From NCBI GenBank assembly GCA_001602415.1, contig CP012155.1, positions 434,001-498,000 on the forward strand: DNA of 64,000 bases, in the 5' to 3' direction. Below, piece by piece: positions 38,127-47,133 of the stretch. Each line of letters starts with the position of its first letter. Positions within the stretch are counted from its first letter, which is position 1. Under the pieces are notes generated by a model. That model did not search any database, was not told the DNA's origin, and saw nothing but the letters and a program-made list of their open reading frames with translations. Made by a program: the position numbers and the translations under genes. Source of the DNA: Bacteroidetes bacterium UKL13-3. GTDB taxonomy: Bacteria > Bacteroidota > Bacteroidia > UKL13-3.

Positions 38127-40529
38127 TTAACGTAAAATGGTAACATTCCCCTGAAGTACAGTTTTGCTTTCATCATAGCCAGTGTAAACTAACTTGTAAA
38201 TGTATACATCAGTTGGCTGATATTCAAGATCTTCCGAAGTTCCGGTCCACTTATCGTTTTTGTTATCCGTTTTAAAAATTAACTGTCCCCATTTATTGTA
38301 AACAATTAGATGATAATCTTTTACGTATAAATCTCTAATGTTCCAGGTTTCATTCACTCCATCGCCATTGGGTGTAAAGGCATTCGGAATATATACCATG
38401 GGTTTTTGCATAAGCTCAATGGTATTCGACTGACTTTGTGCATAACCTTCAACAATACGAGGACTTCCTGTATAATACGTTGGTGATCCTTGTTGATTGG
38501 CTATAACGCTGTAAGCGAAGATTCCCGACTTCACATCCAAATCTGCATCCGAAAAGGAAGTATCATCAGGTGTTGCGAGTATGCTTTTTACAAAAGGAGA
38601 TTCATTTCCTTGTCTCATAATTTCGTAGTTCGAAGTACCCGATTCCCAATAATCGTAGCTCGTCCAATTAATTTGGTGTGTGTAAGGTTTAGATGAACCT
38701 TTCAGTAAAATAGTGCAGGCTTCTAATCCGTTTGGTCCATAATTATCACATGTATCTTTCATAATCACATGGTAACAGTAGGAGTATTGTTGAACGTCTA
38801 AATCGCTATCAATAAAAACAGTATCGGTTATGGTGGTATATGTTTTTATTAATTGATAATCCTGTTGTGAAGCTTCTGTTTTGTAAATGAGGTATCGCGC
38901 AAAATCTTTTTCGTAGGTTTTTGGCCAGCTTATAAGAACTTTATTTTTTTCATAAACGGTAGCTGTAATCAGTTTTTGTTGATCGGGAATAAATTTCAGT
39001 TGCTCAAATGTTCCTAAGGTATCGGATGGTGGACCTTCTTTGCTGCACTGATTAACGGTTCGCATAAAATATTTGTAGTTATTTGTAGCGTACTGTGGTG
39101 TATTAGGATCGGAATAGTTCCGCAAATTTTTATCCATTACCGAATCAAGCAAGGAATAAGGGCCATCGTTTACAGCTCGATATATATTATATTTCTGAAA
39201 GAACGGTTGGTTGCCTGTTGAATCGCCCCAATAAAACTGTGTAGCTTTATCATCTATTAATGTCATGCACAATAAATCGGTTGCATTGATGGTGGGCATT
39301 GGAGCGGTTTTTAAATTGATGATCATAACAGAGCGGGTTGACAAAGGACAACCATTATCCGTTAATTCAACAAGCAATGTTTGAGTAGTACCTTCCGGTA
39401 AATCACAGGATGCCTCCCAGCAAACTCTGTTGGTTATTTTTTTGAAGCCTGTCATTACACTTGTCAATATTGGCTTTGCAGATATGTTTGTATCGGGCGA
39501 AATATTCTTCACAACCATAAATAAGGAATCCGTAATGTCGGTTCCTTCAATATCAAAACAAACTGTTTGGGGAGTATTTACTGTAATGGTGTTTCCAATA
39601 AGTGCACCATCGGTATTTTTGAGTACAATAAGTGGAACGGGTTGCGGACAATCCATCACATTAAACTGCAATTCCAATCGCACTTCTCCTAACTTAATTC
39701 CTTGTCTAAATTCTTCTACCTTAATAGCAGCAACATATACCCCGGCTTGTAAAGGGTTTACACTAATTTCACCGGTTGTGGCATTTATGGAAAGCGAAGG
39801 AGTTCCCATAATTTGTTGGTTGGTATTGTGAGCTCCCTGCCATGATATATCTGGGTAAGGACTTGGCACAGGATCCGCATCACTTCTGTTGGGTATGGCT
39901 GTTCTATTTTGGTCAAGTGTTCCATTAAGCGGATTCACAAATGAATATTTGAGCTGGTCACCATCTGCATCTTTAAAATCTAAGTTGTATTTGGTTAAAC
40001 TTCCTACACACAAAAACGTGTTTGGGTTAGCGTTAAAATAGGGAGTAGAATTTACAAGGTTTCGGGGGGCAGGAATTTCCATATAAATAGCAATACCTGC
40101 AGCCCCAGGATATTGAATATTCACAATAATATTATTGCGGCAACAACGCTGGTATGAAAAGTAGTAGCCAACATTGCTACTAAATTTACCAGGAGCGAGC
40201 GTAATATTTTGTTCATAAATACCTATTGATGTGCAAGTGTTAGGAATGCCGTTGTTGCAATTGCTTCCGGCAAAGTTCAGCACCTCTTCGGAAACTAAAC
40301 GCATTTTGTAGGTTTCAACAAGTTGATGGGTTACCTTATCAAACACACCAACTGTTGCCGGATCATCAAACTCTGCTCCCCCGCCATTACAATCTCTAAG
40401 TACTTTTAGGGTAAGCTTATAGTTGTTACCACTGATATGCTGCAACGAAAAAGCGCCACCAACAATATGTTTGGCAAAGGAGTTTTGTATATTCCATATT
40501 AGCATAAAAAGAATGAGTACCCTTTTCAT
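38127..40529 (-). CDS. Secreted protein with gliding-motility-type C-terminal domain (CHU_C)
   Basis: 800 residues with a signal peptide (RVLILFMLIWNIQNSFAKH). The body has several Ig/FN3-like modules and Cys pairs (SYQRCCRNN). The C-terminal 90 residues (IPNAFTPNGDGVNETWNI ... VYNKWGQLIF ... VYIYKLVYTG) are the type B T9SS sorting domain known as the gliding motility-associated C-terminal domain. Probably a cell-surface or released protein; function unknown. Confidence 0.9.
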   Translation of the reverse strand: MKRVLILFMLIWNIQNSFAKHIVGGAFSLQHISGNNYKLTLKVLRDCNGGGAEFDDPATVGVFDKVTHQLVETYKMRLVSEEVLNFAGSNCNNGIPNTCTSIGIYEQNITLAPGKFSSNVGYYFSYQRCCRNNIIVNIQYPGAAGIAIYMEIPAPRNLVNSTPYFNANPNTFLCVGSLTKYNLDFKDADGDQLKYSFVNPLNGTLDQNRTAIPNRSDADPVPSPYPDISWQGAHNTNQQIMGTPSLSINATTGEISVNPLQAGVYVAAIKVEEFRQGIKLGEVRLELQFNVMDCPQPVPLIVLKNTDGALIGNTITVNTPQTVCFDIEGTDITDSLFMVVKNISPDTNISAKPILTSVMTGFKKITNRVCWEASCDLPEGTTQTLLVELTDNGCPLSTRSVMIINLKTAPMPTINATDLLCMTLIDDKATQFYWGDSTGNQPFFQKYNIYRAVNDGPYSLLDSVMDKNLRNYSDPNTPQYATNNYKYFMRTVNQCSKEGPPSDTLGTFEQLKFIPDQQKLITATVYEKNKVLISWPKTYEKDFARYLIYKTEASQQDYQLIKTYTTITDTVFIDSDLDVQQYSYCYHVIMKDTCDNYGPNGLEACTILLKGSSKPYTHQINWTSYDYWESGTSNYEIMRQGNESPFVKSILATPDDTSFSDADLDVKSGIFAYSVIANQQGSPTYYTGSPRIVEGYAQSQSNTIELMQKPMVYIPNAFTPNGDGVNETWNIRDLYVKDYHLIVYNKWGQLIFKTDNKNDKWTGTSEDLEYQPTDVYIYKLVYTGYDESKTVLQGNVTILR

Positions 40530-40627
40530 TTAAATGGGAAGATAATCATTTTAAGGATTCTGATTATCAAGCTGGAAAAAATGACAATGTGGTTGCATCA
40601 GGATTTAAGAGGGGAATATAGAACAAA

Positions 40628-40661
40628 AAAGAGGCTGGTCTCAGTTTGTGACAGCCTCTTT
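40628..40661 (-). terminator. Terminator of the surface-protein cluster
   Basis: AAAGAGGCTG / CAGCCTCTTT, perfect 10-bp stem just after the stop at 40666, with flanking A/T runs. Confidence 0.75.
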
Positions 40662-40665
40662 ATGA

Positions 40666-43124
40666 TTATTGTTTTAGTATTTTAATTCTTTGGGAGTTGT
40701 TTTGTGTTTTAACCTCGAAAATATAAAGCCCCGGAGGAATCTGGTAATTCGAAATGTTGATATTTTCTGAGTTCGCACCAGATAACCTAAAAGGTAAATC
40801 GATGCTTAAAATCTCAACTCCAGACATATTAATGAGCTTTATGCTGACTATACCACTTTGCAGCAGAGAATAGGTGAAGTTTAGAGTTGTACTGAATGGA
40901 TTTACAACGAGTATATTTTTTATGTCTGTCTGAAGATCCTGATCTTTTATTTCAAATGCGGGTATATCTTCTGATTTTTTAGTTAATGAATGATCCTTGT
41001 ATTTAGGACCGGAGCAAAAAGAGTTTATTTCTTCTTGACTGTATCGCATTGAATTAATGTCGAATGGACAATTTACATTCGGCAACCCTATTGCCAAGGT
41101 TGTTTCTTGCCCAATATAGGTGTCCTTATCCACTATTATTTCATTTCCTGCCATAAACTCAATAGGGTAAGTACTAGAAATATTCAAATTAGCACCTAGT
41201 TTAAGATTCCGCATTACTTTAGTTCCATCTGAGATGGAGTTATTCTCAAGCGTTTCGTCAATTTTAGCGAGTGCAAATGGAGCACTCATAGCCGGTGCAT
41301 TTCCATTTTGTGAATTGAATGTTGGATATTGACCGTCTCCTTCCTCCCATCTGTGAGAGTTATTGCCATCATCCAAACTACTACGCTGTTCCTCAACGAA
41401 ATATGTCTGTAAAAAAATTACTTCCTTAGAAGGTTGGTCTTGTGCTATTGTTTTTGCTTTTATAATAAACTTTACGGCCAACTCTAAATAACCATTATTA
41501 GCAGGATCTGGAATATAATCACCTTCAATATTTCTGTGTAAGAAAATACTAACATTATCAAAGCATGAAAGAGGAACATAAGGAGTTCTTAAGCTAACGG
41601 AGACAGAGTCTTTTTTATCATTGTATGCGAATGATTCTGTTTCCAACCCTACGCTGCTAACTTTATCCACGAATCTAGGAGTAGTTGTAAAACCCACTGG
41701 TCTGGGGAACGGTGCCCCATATTGTTGACCATTGTCAAAATATTGGTCAAACTTCTTTGCAGGCATGGGTTTATATTTCATTACAAGACTTGCTTGAATA
41801 TCAATTATTTCTAAATTAGCAGACGGATTAAGTGCAAATTTAATAGGTTCGGCAATTTTGTATTGCCTGATGTCGGGGAATTTAATCATACTGCCCGCAT
41901 TTGCCCTATTCCAATAATCTACGTAGTCAACTTTTACTGGCTTTAAAAAACTAACTACTCCAAGTGGATTATCATAAATGGTTTTTTCGGTAACTACATT
42001 TTGGTTACTACCAGGGGTCCAATATATGAATTCCCCGTATGGACTACTCTGGGTTATTGTACCGTTTCCTCGAAACTCCAAATTAGCGCCAAACTGCATT
42101 GGACTTGTACCTCCGGTTTGTTTGTTTAAACTTTGAAAATAGTCAAGTACTCCAAATGCGGCTCCTAAGTATGGTATTGCGGTTAATAAATTTTTCATGT
42201 TGGTTGTGCCGAATAAAATTTGACTCTGCAAATCAATATGCTGCTTATTGGCAAACTTATCAATACCATCCATAGATTTGTTCCAAGAGTCATAAGATTG
42301 ACTTCCCGACTTAATGATTCCATTCGCAACGTCAAAAATATTCTCTTTTCCTTTCACGTTGCCAGGGTTACTCGCAATAACTTGATTAAAGTATCCATTA
42401 ATGCTCCCATTCAGTACAACACTCATTTGAGCGCTAGTCTTGTATTCAAACCTTATTTTACTTTCGTACATGCATGCACAAGGGTCATATGCCACAGGAA
42501 AGTCAGCATACAACCAATAACCATTTTGATTTACATAGGAATTTGGGGACGACATAATGGAACCTTTGATAAAATTTTCTACAGGGTTGGTAATTGGATA
42601 CAAATGTGAAAAAATTGCCGATTCACGTGTGACCCCTGCATAAGGTTCATGCCTCATAGTAACTATTGCACCGTTTTGTGGTGATGTAGGAATTTGTACT
42701 GCTAAAAAAAATGCTCTTACTATTCCTGTATATCGGTTATACAAGCAAAAAAAAGGAGTATTTTCAGGAACTGTCGCATTACCAAACTCCTTGGCAAGCA
42801 ATTCCCATCCGTCATTGGGTTGACAATCTACCGAGGTAAGAGAATTTGTCGCTGCAAATTGGCTGTAGAACTTACCTAAATTGGTATTTGTACTTCCGCT
42901 TGTAGTTGGAATAAAAGGACAGGGAACACCGGTTCCAGGTATAGAGCCTGGAGGTGAATAAAAAGGAAGATTGGGTCCACCAATAACGTATATGTCTGTA
43001 TAAAACCTTGTCGCCAATCCCATAAAGAAACCGTATTAATAGATTTGTTATAGTTGCATTGTGCAATTCCTTTGTGAGATAACAATATAAGTATAACAAT
43101 TAATGATATAAATAATTTTTTCAT
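40666..43124 (-). pseudogene. Secreted T9SS protein, frameshifted near its N-terminus
   Basis: The signal peptide (KKLFISLIVILILLSHKGIAQ) and the first mature residues (NTVSLWDWRQ) read from 43124, while the remaining 780 residues (RFYTDIYVIGGPNLPFYSPP onward) read in another frame. The frames meet near 43008; one extra A there would give a continuous 819-residue protein. The C-terminal 80 residues (LVVNPFSTTLNFTYSL ... GLYIFEVKTQNNSQRIKILKQ) are a type A sorting domain. The long downstream frame is otherwise undamaged, so this is either a very recent mutation, phase variation, or a sequencing error. No known function. Confidence 0.8.
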
Positions 43125-43136
43125 GCTGTTTGTTGT

Positions 43137-43955
43137 TTAAATTCTTCTACCTATAAACCTACGCTTAATGGGAATACTGCCGGGTGTAAGTATGTCTTTA
43201 GTTGCATACTGTATATCAACACCTGCTGGCGTAAACATACACCATCCTCTAGGTGATTGACAGCCTAATGTGCCACCTCCTTGTGTATTGTGATAATTAA
43301 GAAAAATTAGGTTGTAGGTGCTACTTATCTCTAATCCAAACTTATTATCTCTACATGAATCTGGAAAATAGTTAATGAAAGTGTAATAATTAGAATAGCC
43401 AGGGCGTTTTTCGTAGACAATCTCCATTCCAACCTCAATAGTCGGGTTTATCACATCATATCCGATATATTTGCCTAAAAACAGATTTTGCGGGGGGGAT
43501 TCAATGCTAGGTGATATTGATTCAACTATTGTTAAAGCCTTTATTATAGTATCAATACCATCATCATTGGGATCGCAGGTGGTATTTGGTTTACGTTTAC
43601 CTATTAATCGCATTTGGATTTTGGCTACGTTAGGAAAATATAACGGGAAACTTTTAGTTGTACTCTTAAACCCCGGGTTACCAACCACCTCCCATAAATA
43701 CGTGTCATAATCCAATATACTTTTAAATGTATATTGGATGTTTTTGTAGATTGTATCACAAGACCATGCTATCCCCAGCTCATTACTGCATTGTTGCTGT
43801 AAATCATCTTGTACCAAAAAATCGGCAATAGGTCTTCTATAATTCTCGCATGGGTCAGTATCAGGATCTTTATCCTTGCAGGAATGAAGAACAATGGGGG
43901 CCATAACTAAAATTGTGTAAACGATATGGTTTAATAATGATTTCATAGTAGTCAT
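43137..43955 (-). CDS. Lipoprotein of unknown function
   Basis: 272 residues. Signal peptide with lipobox VLHSC; the mature part has several Cys and a PKD-like middle (DYDTYLWEVVGNPGFKSTTKSFPLYFP). It sits between the S74 gene and the T9SS gene, with its ATG overlapping the preceding stop (TAATG), so the three form one operon. Presumably a surface lipoprotein working with its neighbours. Confidence 0.75.
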   Translation of the reverse strand: MTTMKSLLNHIVYTILVMAPIVLHSCKDKDPDTDPCENYRRPIADFLVQDDLQQQCSNELGIAWSCDTIYKNIQYTFKSILDYDTYLWEVVGNPGFKSTTKSFPLYFPNVAKIQMRLIGKRKPNTTCDPNDDGIDTIIKALTIVESISPSIESPPQNLFLGKYIGYDVINPTIEVGMEIVYEKRPGYSNYYTFINYFPDSCRDNKFGLEISSTYNLIFLNYHNTQGGGTLGCQSPRGWCMFTPAGVDIQYATKDILTPGSIPIKRRFIGRRI

Positions 43956-44650
43956 TATTTTTGTTTCAGTTCAGTGATTTTTTGTTCTAATTCTGCAATT
44001 TTAGTTTGTTGTTCTTTTACTGCTTCAACTAATACAGGTATCAGCATTATGTAATTAACACTATATGTTCCATTCTTCTCGTCTACTTTGACAGCTTCCG
44101 GCAGTATTTGTGCGAGTTCTTGTGCCATGAAACCAATCTGATTTTTACCACCTTTCAGTAAAGCTTCTTTTTTCTTTTCCTCAATATTAATGAGCATTGC
44201 ATCATTATAGTCATAAGTGTACGATTTGATGAGCTTTATTTTTTCAAGAGCATCTTTACTCGTTATAGTTTTTATGTTTGTTTTTAATCTCTCATCAGAG
44301 GTAATCTGAACACCTGCTGCATAAAGAAAGTTCGTATAAACGGCAAACATGGCCTGTCCTGGTGTTCCCACCCAACCCCCATAGTTGAAATGCGAAACGA
44401 TTGAAGGATCGTCATACCAAGTGCCATTATACAAGTTGTGATAGTTTTGAATAAACATTCCGGTTCCAGGATATTCTCTTACCTCCAAACCTCCATTTAT
44501 GAAGAGTTGCTTGGAGGATGGAAATGTTGGCCACCAGAGTGCACCAACCTGAACTTGGTCGGTGTTAAATACTTTGATTTGGGCTTTTGATGAAGAGATA
44601 GCAAAAATTACAGTTGCAGTCACTAAATTTAGATGGATTAATCTTTTCAT
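43955..44650 (-). CDS. Secreted protein with S74 intramolecular chaperone domain
   Basis: 231 residues with a signal peptide (IHLNLVTATVIFAISSSKAQ). The C-terminal half contains SDERLKTNIKTI, IGFMAQELAQILPEAV and a final coiled coil, which is the peptidase S74 / tail-fibre chaperone domain. In phage fibres and in Bacteroidota surface proteins this domain trimerises the protein and cuts itself off. Target structure unknown. Confidence 0.88.
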   Translation of the reverse strand: MKRLIHLNLVTATVIFAISSSKAQIKVFNTDQVQVGALWWPTFPSSKQLFINGGLEVREYPGTGMFIQNYHNLYNGTWYDDPSIVSHFNYGGWVGTPGQAMFAVYTNFLYAAGVQITSDERLKTNIKTITSKDALEKIKLIKSYTYDYNDAMLINIEEKKKEALLKGGKNQIGFMAQELAQILPEAVKVDEKNGTYSVNYIMLIPVLVEAVKEQQTKIAELEQKITELKQK

Positions 44651-44732
44651 TATAAAATAAATTTAGTTTTGTTTAAATGTGAAATTGAAATTCGTTGTTT
44701 AAAAATGAAAAAGCAACAATCTTTTTAAACAA

Positions 44733-44761
44733 AAAAGGTTGACCGTGATAGTCAACCTTTT
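44733..44761 (-). terminator. Terminator of rny operon
   Basis: AAAAGGTTGAC-N7-GTCAACCTTTT, perfect 11-bp stem just after rny. Confidence 0.8.
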
Positions 44762-44782
44762 AATATTAGAATATGCTAAAAG

Positions 44783-46324
44783 CTACTTAGCGTAGTTAAC
44801 AGCTCTTTTTTCTCGGATAACCGTAATTTTTATCTGACCAGGGTAAGTCATTTCTTTTTGAATACGCTGTGATAAATCGATTGACATGATATCTGCCTGA
44901 TCATCGGTAACTTTTTCTGATTCTACAATAACGCGTAACTCTCTACCTGCTTGAATGGCGTATGCCTTTTCAACACCTCCGTAACTCAATGCCATTCCTT
45001 CTAAATCTTTCAAACGTTTCATGTAGTTTTCGGTATCTTCTCTGCGTGCACCCGGGCGCGAACCTGAAATAGCATCGCAAGCTTGGATGATAGGCGAGAG
45101 AATAGAAGTCATTTCAACTTCATCATGATGCGCTCCGATAGCATTTACTACTTCCCAATTTTCTTTGTATTTCTCGGCAAGCTTCATCCCTAACAACGCG
45201 TGCGGTGTTTCTGGATCGTCATCTGGCACTTTCCCAATATCGTGGAGCAATCCGGCACGTTTAGCCAATTTTACATTTAATCCTAACTCGGCAGCCATGG
45301 TAGCGCACAGGTTAGCTACTTCACGTGAGTGTTGCAACAAGTTTTGTCCATAACTTGAACGGTAGCGCATACGACCAACCATACGAATCAACTCAGGGTG
45401 TAAGCCATGAATACCTAAATCGATGCAAGTACGTTCTCCAATTTCTACAACCTCTTCTTCAAGTTGCTTGCGTGTTTTGGCAACAATTTCTTCAATGCGT
45501 GCTGGATGAATACGACCATCTTGAACCAAGCGATGCAATGATAAACGTGCAATTTCTCTACGAATAGGATCGAAGCATGAAAGAATAATTGCCTCCGGGG
45601 TATCATCTACAATAATTTCCACACCGGTTGCAGCTTCTAAGGCGCGAATATTTCTTCCCTCGCGACCAATGATACGGCCTTTCATTTCATCGTTTTCGAT
45701 ATTAAATACCGAAACAGAATTCTCGATGGCGTGCTCAGCAGCTGAGCGCTGAATAGAACTTAAAATAATTTTCTTAGCCTCTTTGTTAGCTGTTAATTTA
45801 GCTTCATCAACTAAATCTTTAACCTTGCTCATGGCTTCGGTACGAGCTTCTTCAGTGAGGGCCTCTACCAATTGAGCTTTTGCTTCGGCAGCTGTTAATC
45901 CAGCAATTTTCTCCAATTGCTTCACCTGATTTTGGTGAGCTTTTTCAACCTCTTCTTTTTTGAGCGCTAATGTCTCTTGTTGTTTTTGCAAGCTGGCTCT
46001 AATTTGTTCCAACTCCTGATCCTTACGCTGGGTTTGCTCCAGTTTTTGGTTCAGCGATTGTTCCTTTTGTTTGATTTTGTTTTCGGCAGTGATGACTTGC
46101 TGGTTACGTTGCATAACCTCTTTTTCATGCTCTGCCTTTAATTGAATAAATTTTTCTTTGGCTTCCAGCATGCGATCTTTTTTCATCACTTCTGCTTTTG
46201 CCTCGGCCTCTTTCACAATGGAGTCGGCCTTGTTTTTTTGCATGGATTGGTTGACAAAATACATCAACCCGGCTCCTGCACCCAGGGCTACCATGACAAT
46301 GATAACGACTAAATAAATTTCCAT
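44783..46324 (-). CDS. rny: Ribonuclease Y
   Basis: 513 residues: N-terminal membrane helix ([21 protein letters not shown]), long coiled coil (about 35-180), KH domain ([21 protein letters not shown]) and HD domain with HDIGKV at H361-D362. An endoribonuclease that starts mRNA decay at the membrane. Full length. Last gene of the zapA-rny unit. Confidence 0.96.
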   Translation of the reverse strand: MEIYLVVIIVMVALGAGAGLMYFVNQSMQKNKADSIVKEAEAKAEVMKKDRMLEAKEKFIQLKAEHEKEVMQRNQQVITAENKIKQKEQSLNQKLEQTQRKDQELEQIRASLQKQQETLALKKEEVEKAHQNQVKQLEKIAGLTAAEAKAQLVEALTEEARTEAMSKVKDLVDEAKLTANKEAKKIILSSIQRSAAEHAIENSVSVFNIENDEMKGRIIGREGRNIRALEAATGVEIIVDDTPEAIILSCFDPIRREIARLSLHRLVQDGRIHPARIEEIVAKTRKQLEEEVVEIGERTCIDLGIHGLHPELIRMVGRMRYRSSYGQNLLQHSREVANLCATMAAELGLNVKLAKRAGLLHDIGKVPDDDPETPHALLGMKLAEKYKENWEVVNAIGAHHDEVEMTSILSPIIQACDAISGSRPGARREDTENYMKRLKDLEGMALSYGGVEKAYAIQAGRELRVIVESEKVTDDQADIMSIDLSQRIQKEMTYPGQIKITVIREKRAVNYAK

Positions 46325-46386
46325 AAACCTATTAAATGGTTTTGTTAAGAATGAATAAAATAATGGTGGAAACTAAGCAGTAGTGC

Positions 46387-46674
46387 TTACAGTTGAACCT
46401 GTTTTAACAGGTGTTGGATTTCAGCTAATTCCTTACTCAGCCCATTGTCTTCAATCAATGGTTTGCTGCGCAATTGTATCAATTCGGTGGCCAATTCAAG
46501 GGCACACATCGATAGAATATCCTGCTTATCTTTAACTGAAAACTGTTTTTCGTACGCTTTCAGTTTATCATTAATAAGCTTGGCTGCTTTCCGCACTTGT
46601 TCTTCCTGCTCGGCATTTACGCTTAACGGGTAAAACCGGTCGGCTATATTCACTTTGATGGAAAGTTCGTCCAA
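46387..46674 (-). CDS. zapA: Cell division protein ZapA
   Basis: 95 residues: KVNIADRFYPLSVNAEQEEQVRKAAKLINDKL is the ZapA head; a coiled-coil tail follows. ZapA bundles FtsZ filaments. Confidence 0.9.
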   Translation of the reverse strand: MDELSIKVNIADRFYPLSVNAEQEEQVRKAAKLINDKLKAYEKQFSVKDKQDILSMCALELATELIQLRSKPLIEDNGLSKELAEIQHLLKQVQL

Positions 46675-46684
46675 CGTTGTTTTG

Positions 46685-46975
46685 CTATTTACTACTTAGT
46701 AACCTTAAGCACTCGTCAATCTCTTTGATGTAACCGTTAACCAGTTTTTTGAGGTCGCGGTTATTATCAGATTGATCAAGCGTTTCAGCAATTTTAAGCA
46801 TTTTATTCGTTTCTGCTAATGCTTTATTGCTATTTTTTTGATCTTCAAGCGAGTTTTTTAACAACTTATTTTCTTCCTCAACGGCTGCACAGCTTTTTTC
46901 AAGTTCATCAACCCGTTGCAATAGCTTGATGACTTTGAGTTTGATTTCTTCGGCTGTAACCGTTAGTGCGTTCAT
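46685..46975 (-). CDS. Small coiled-coil protein upstream of zapA
   Basis: 96 residues, almost entirely heptad-like coiled coil (VIKLLQRVDELEKSCAAVEEENKLLKNSL). It sits 10 bases before zapA. A ZapB-like partner role is conceivable from size, coiled-coil nature and position, but there is no clear sequence match. Confidence 0.7.
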   Translation of the reverse strand: MNALTVTAEEIKLKVIKLLQRVDELEKSCAAVEEENKLLKNSLEDQKNSNKALAETNKMLKIAETLDQSDNNRDLKKLVNGYIKEIDECLRLLSSK

Positions 46976-47133
46976 TTTTGTTGCGCGTTGCTTATTACGG
47001 GTTGTTTATTGTTTTAGACCTTGCATTTAAGTTTTGTATGGTTCATTCTTTCATTTACTCATTTTCAAATATTCTCATTTACTCATTACGAGGTTTAATA
47101 AGTGCTCAGAGATTACCAAACTTCATAAACTCT

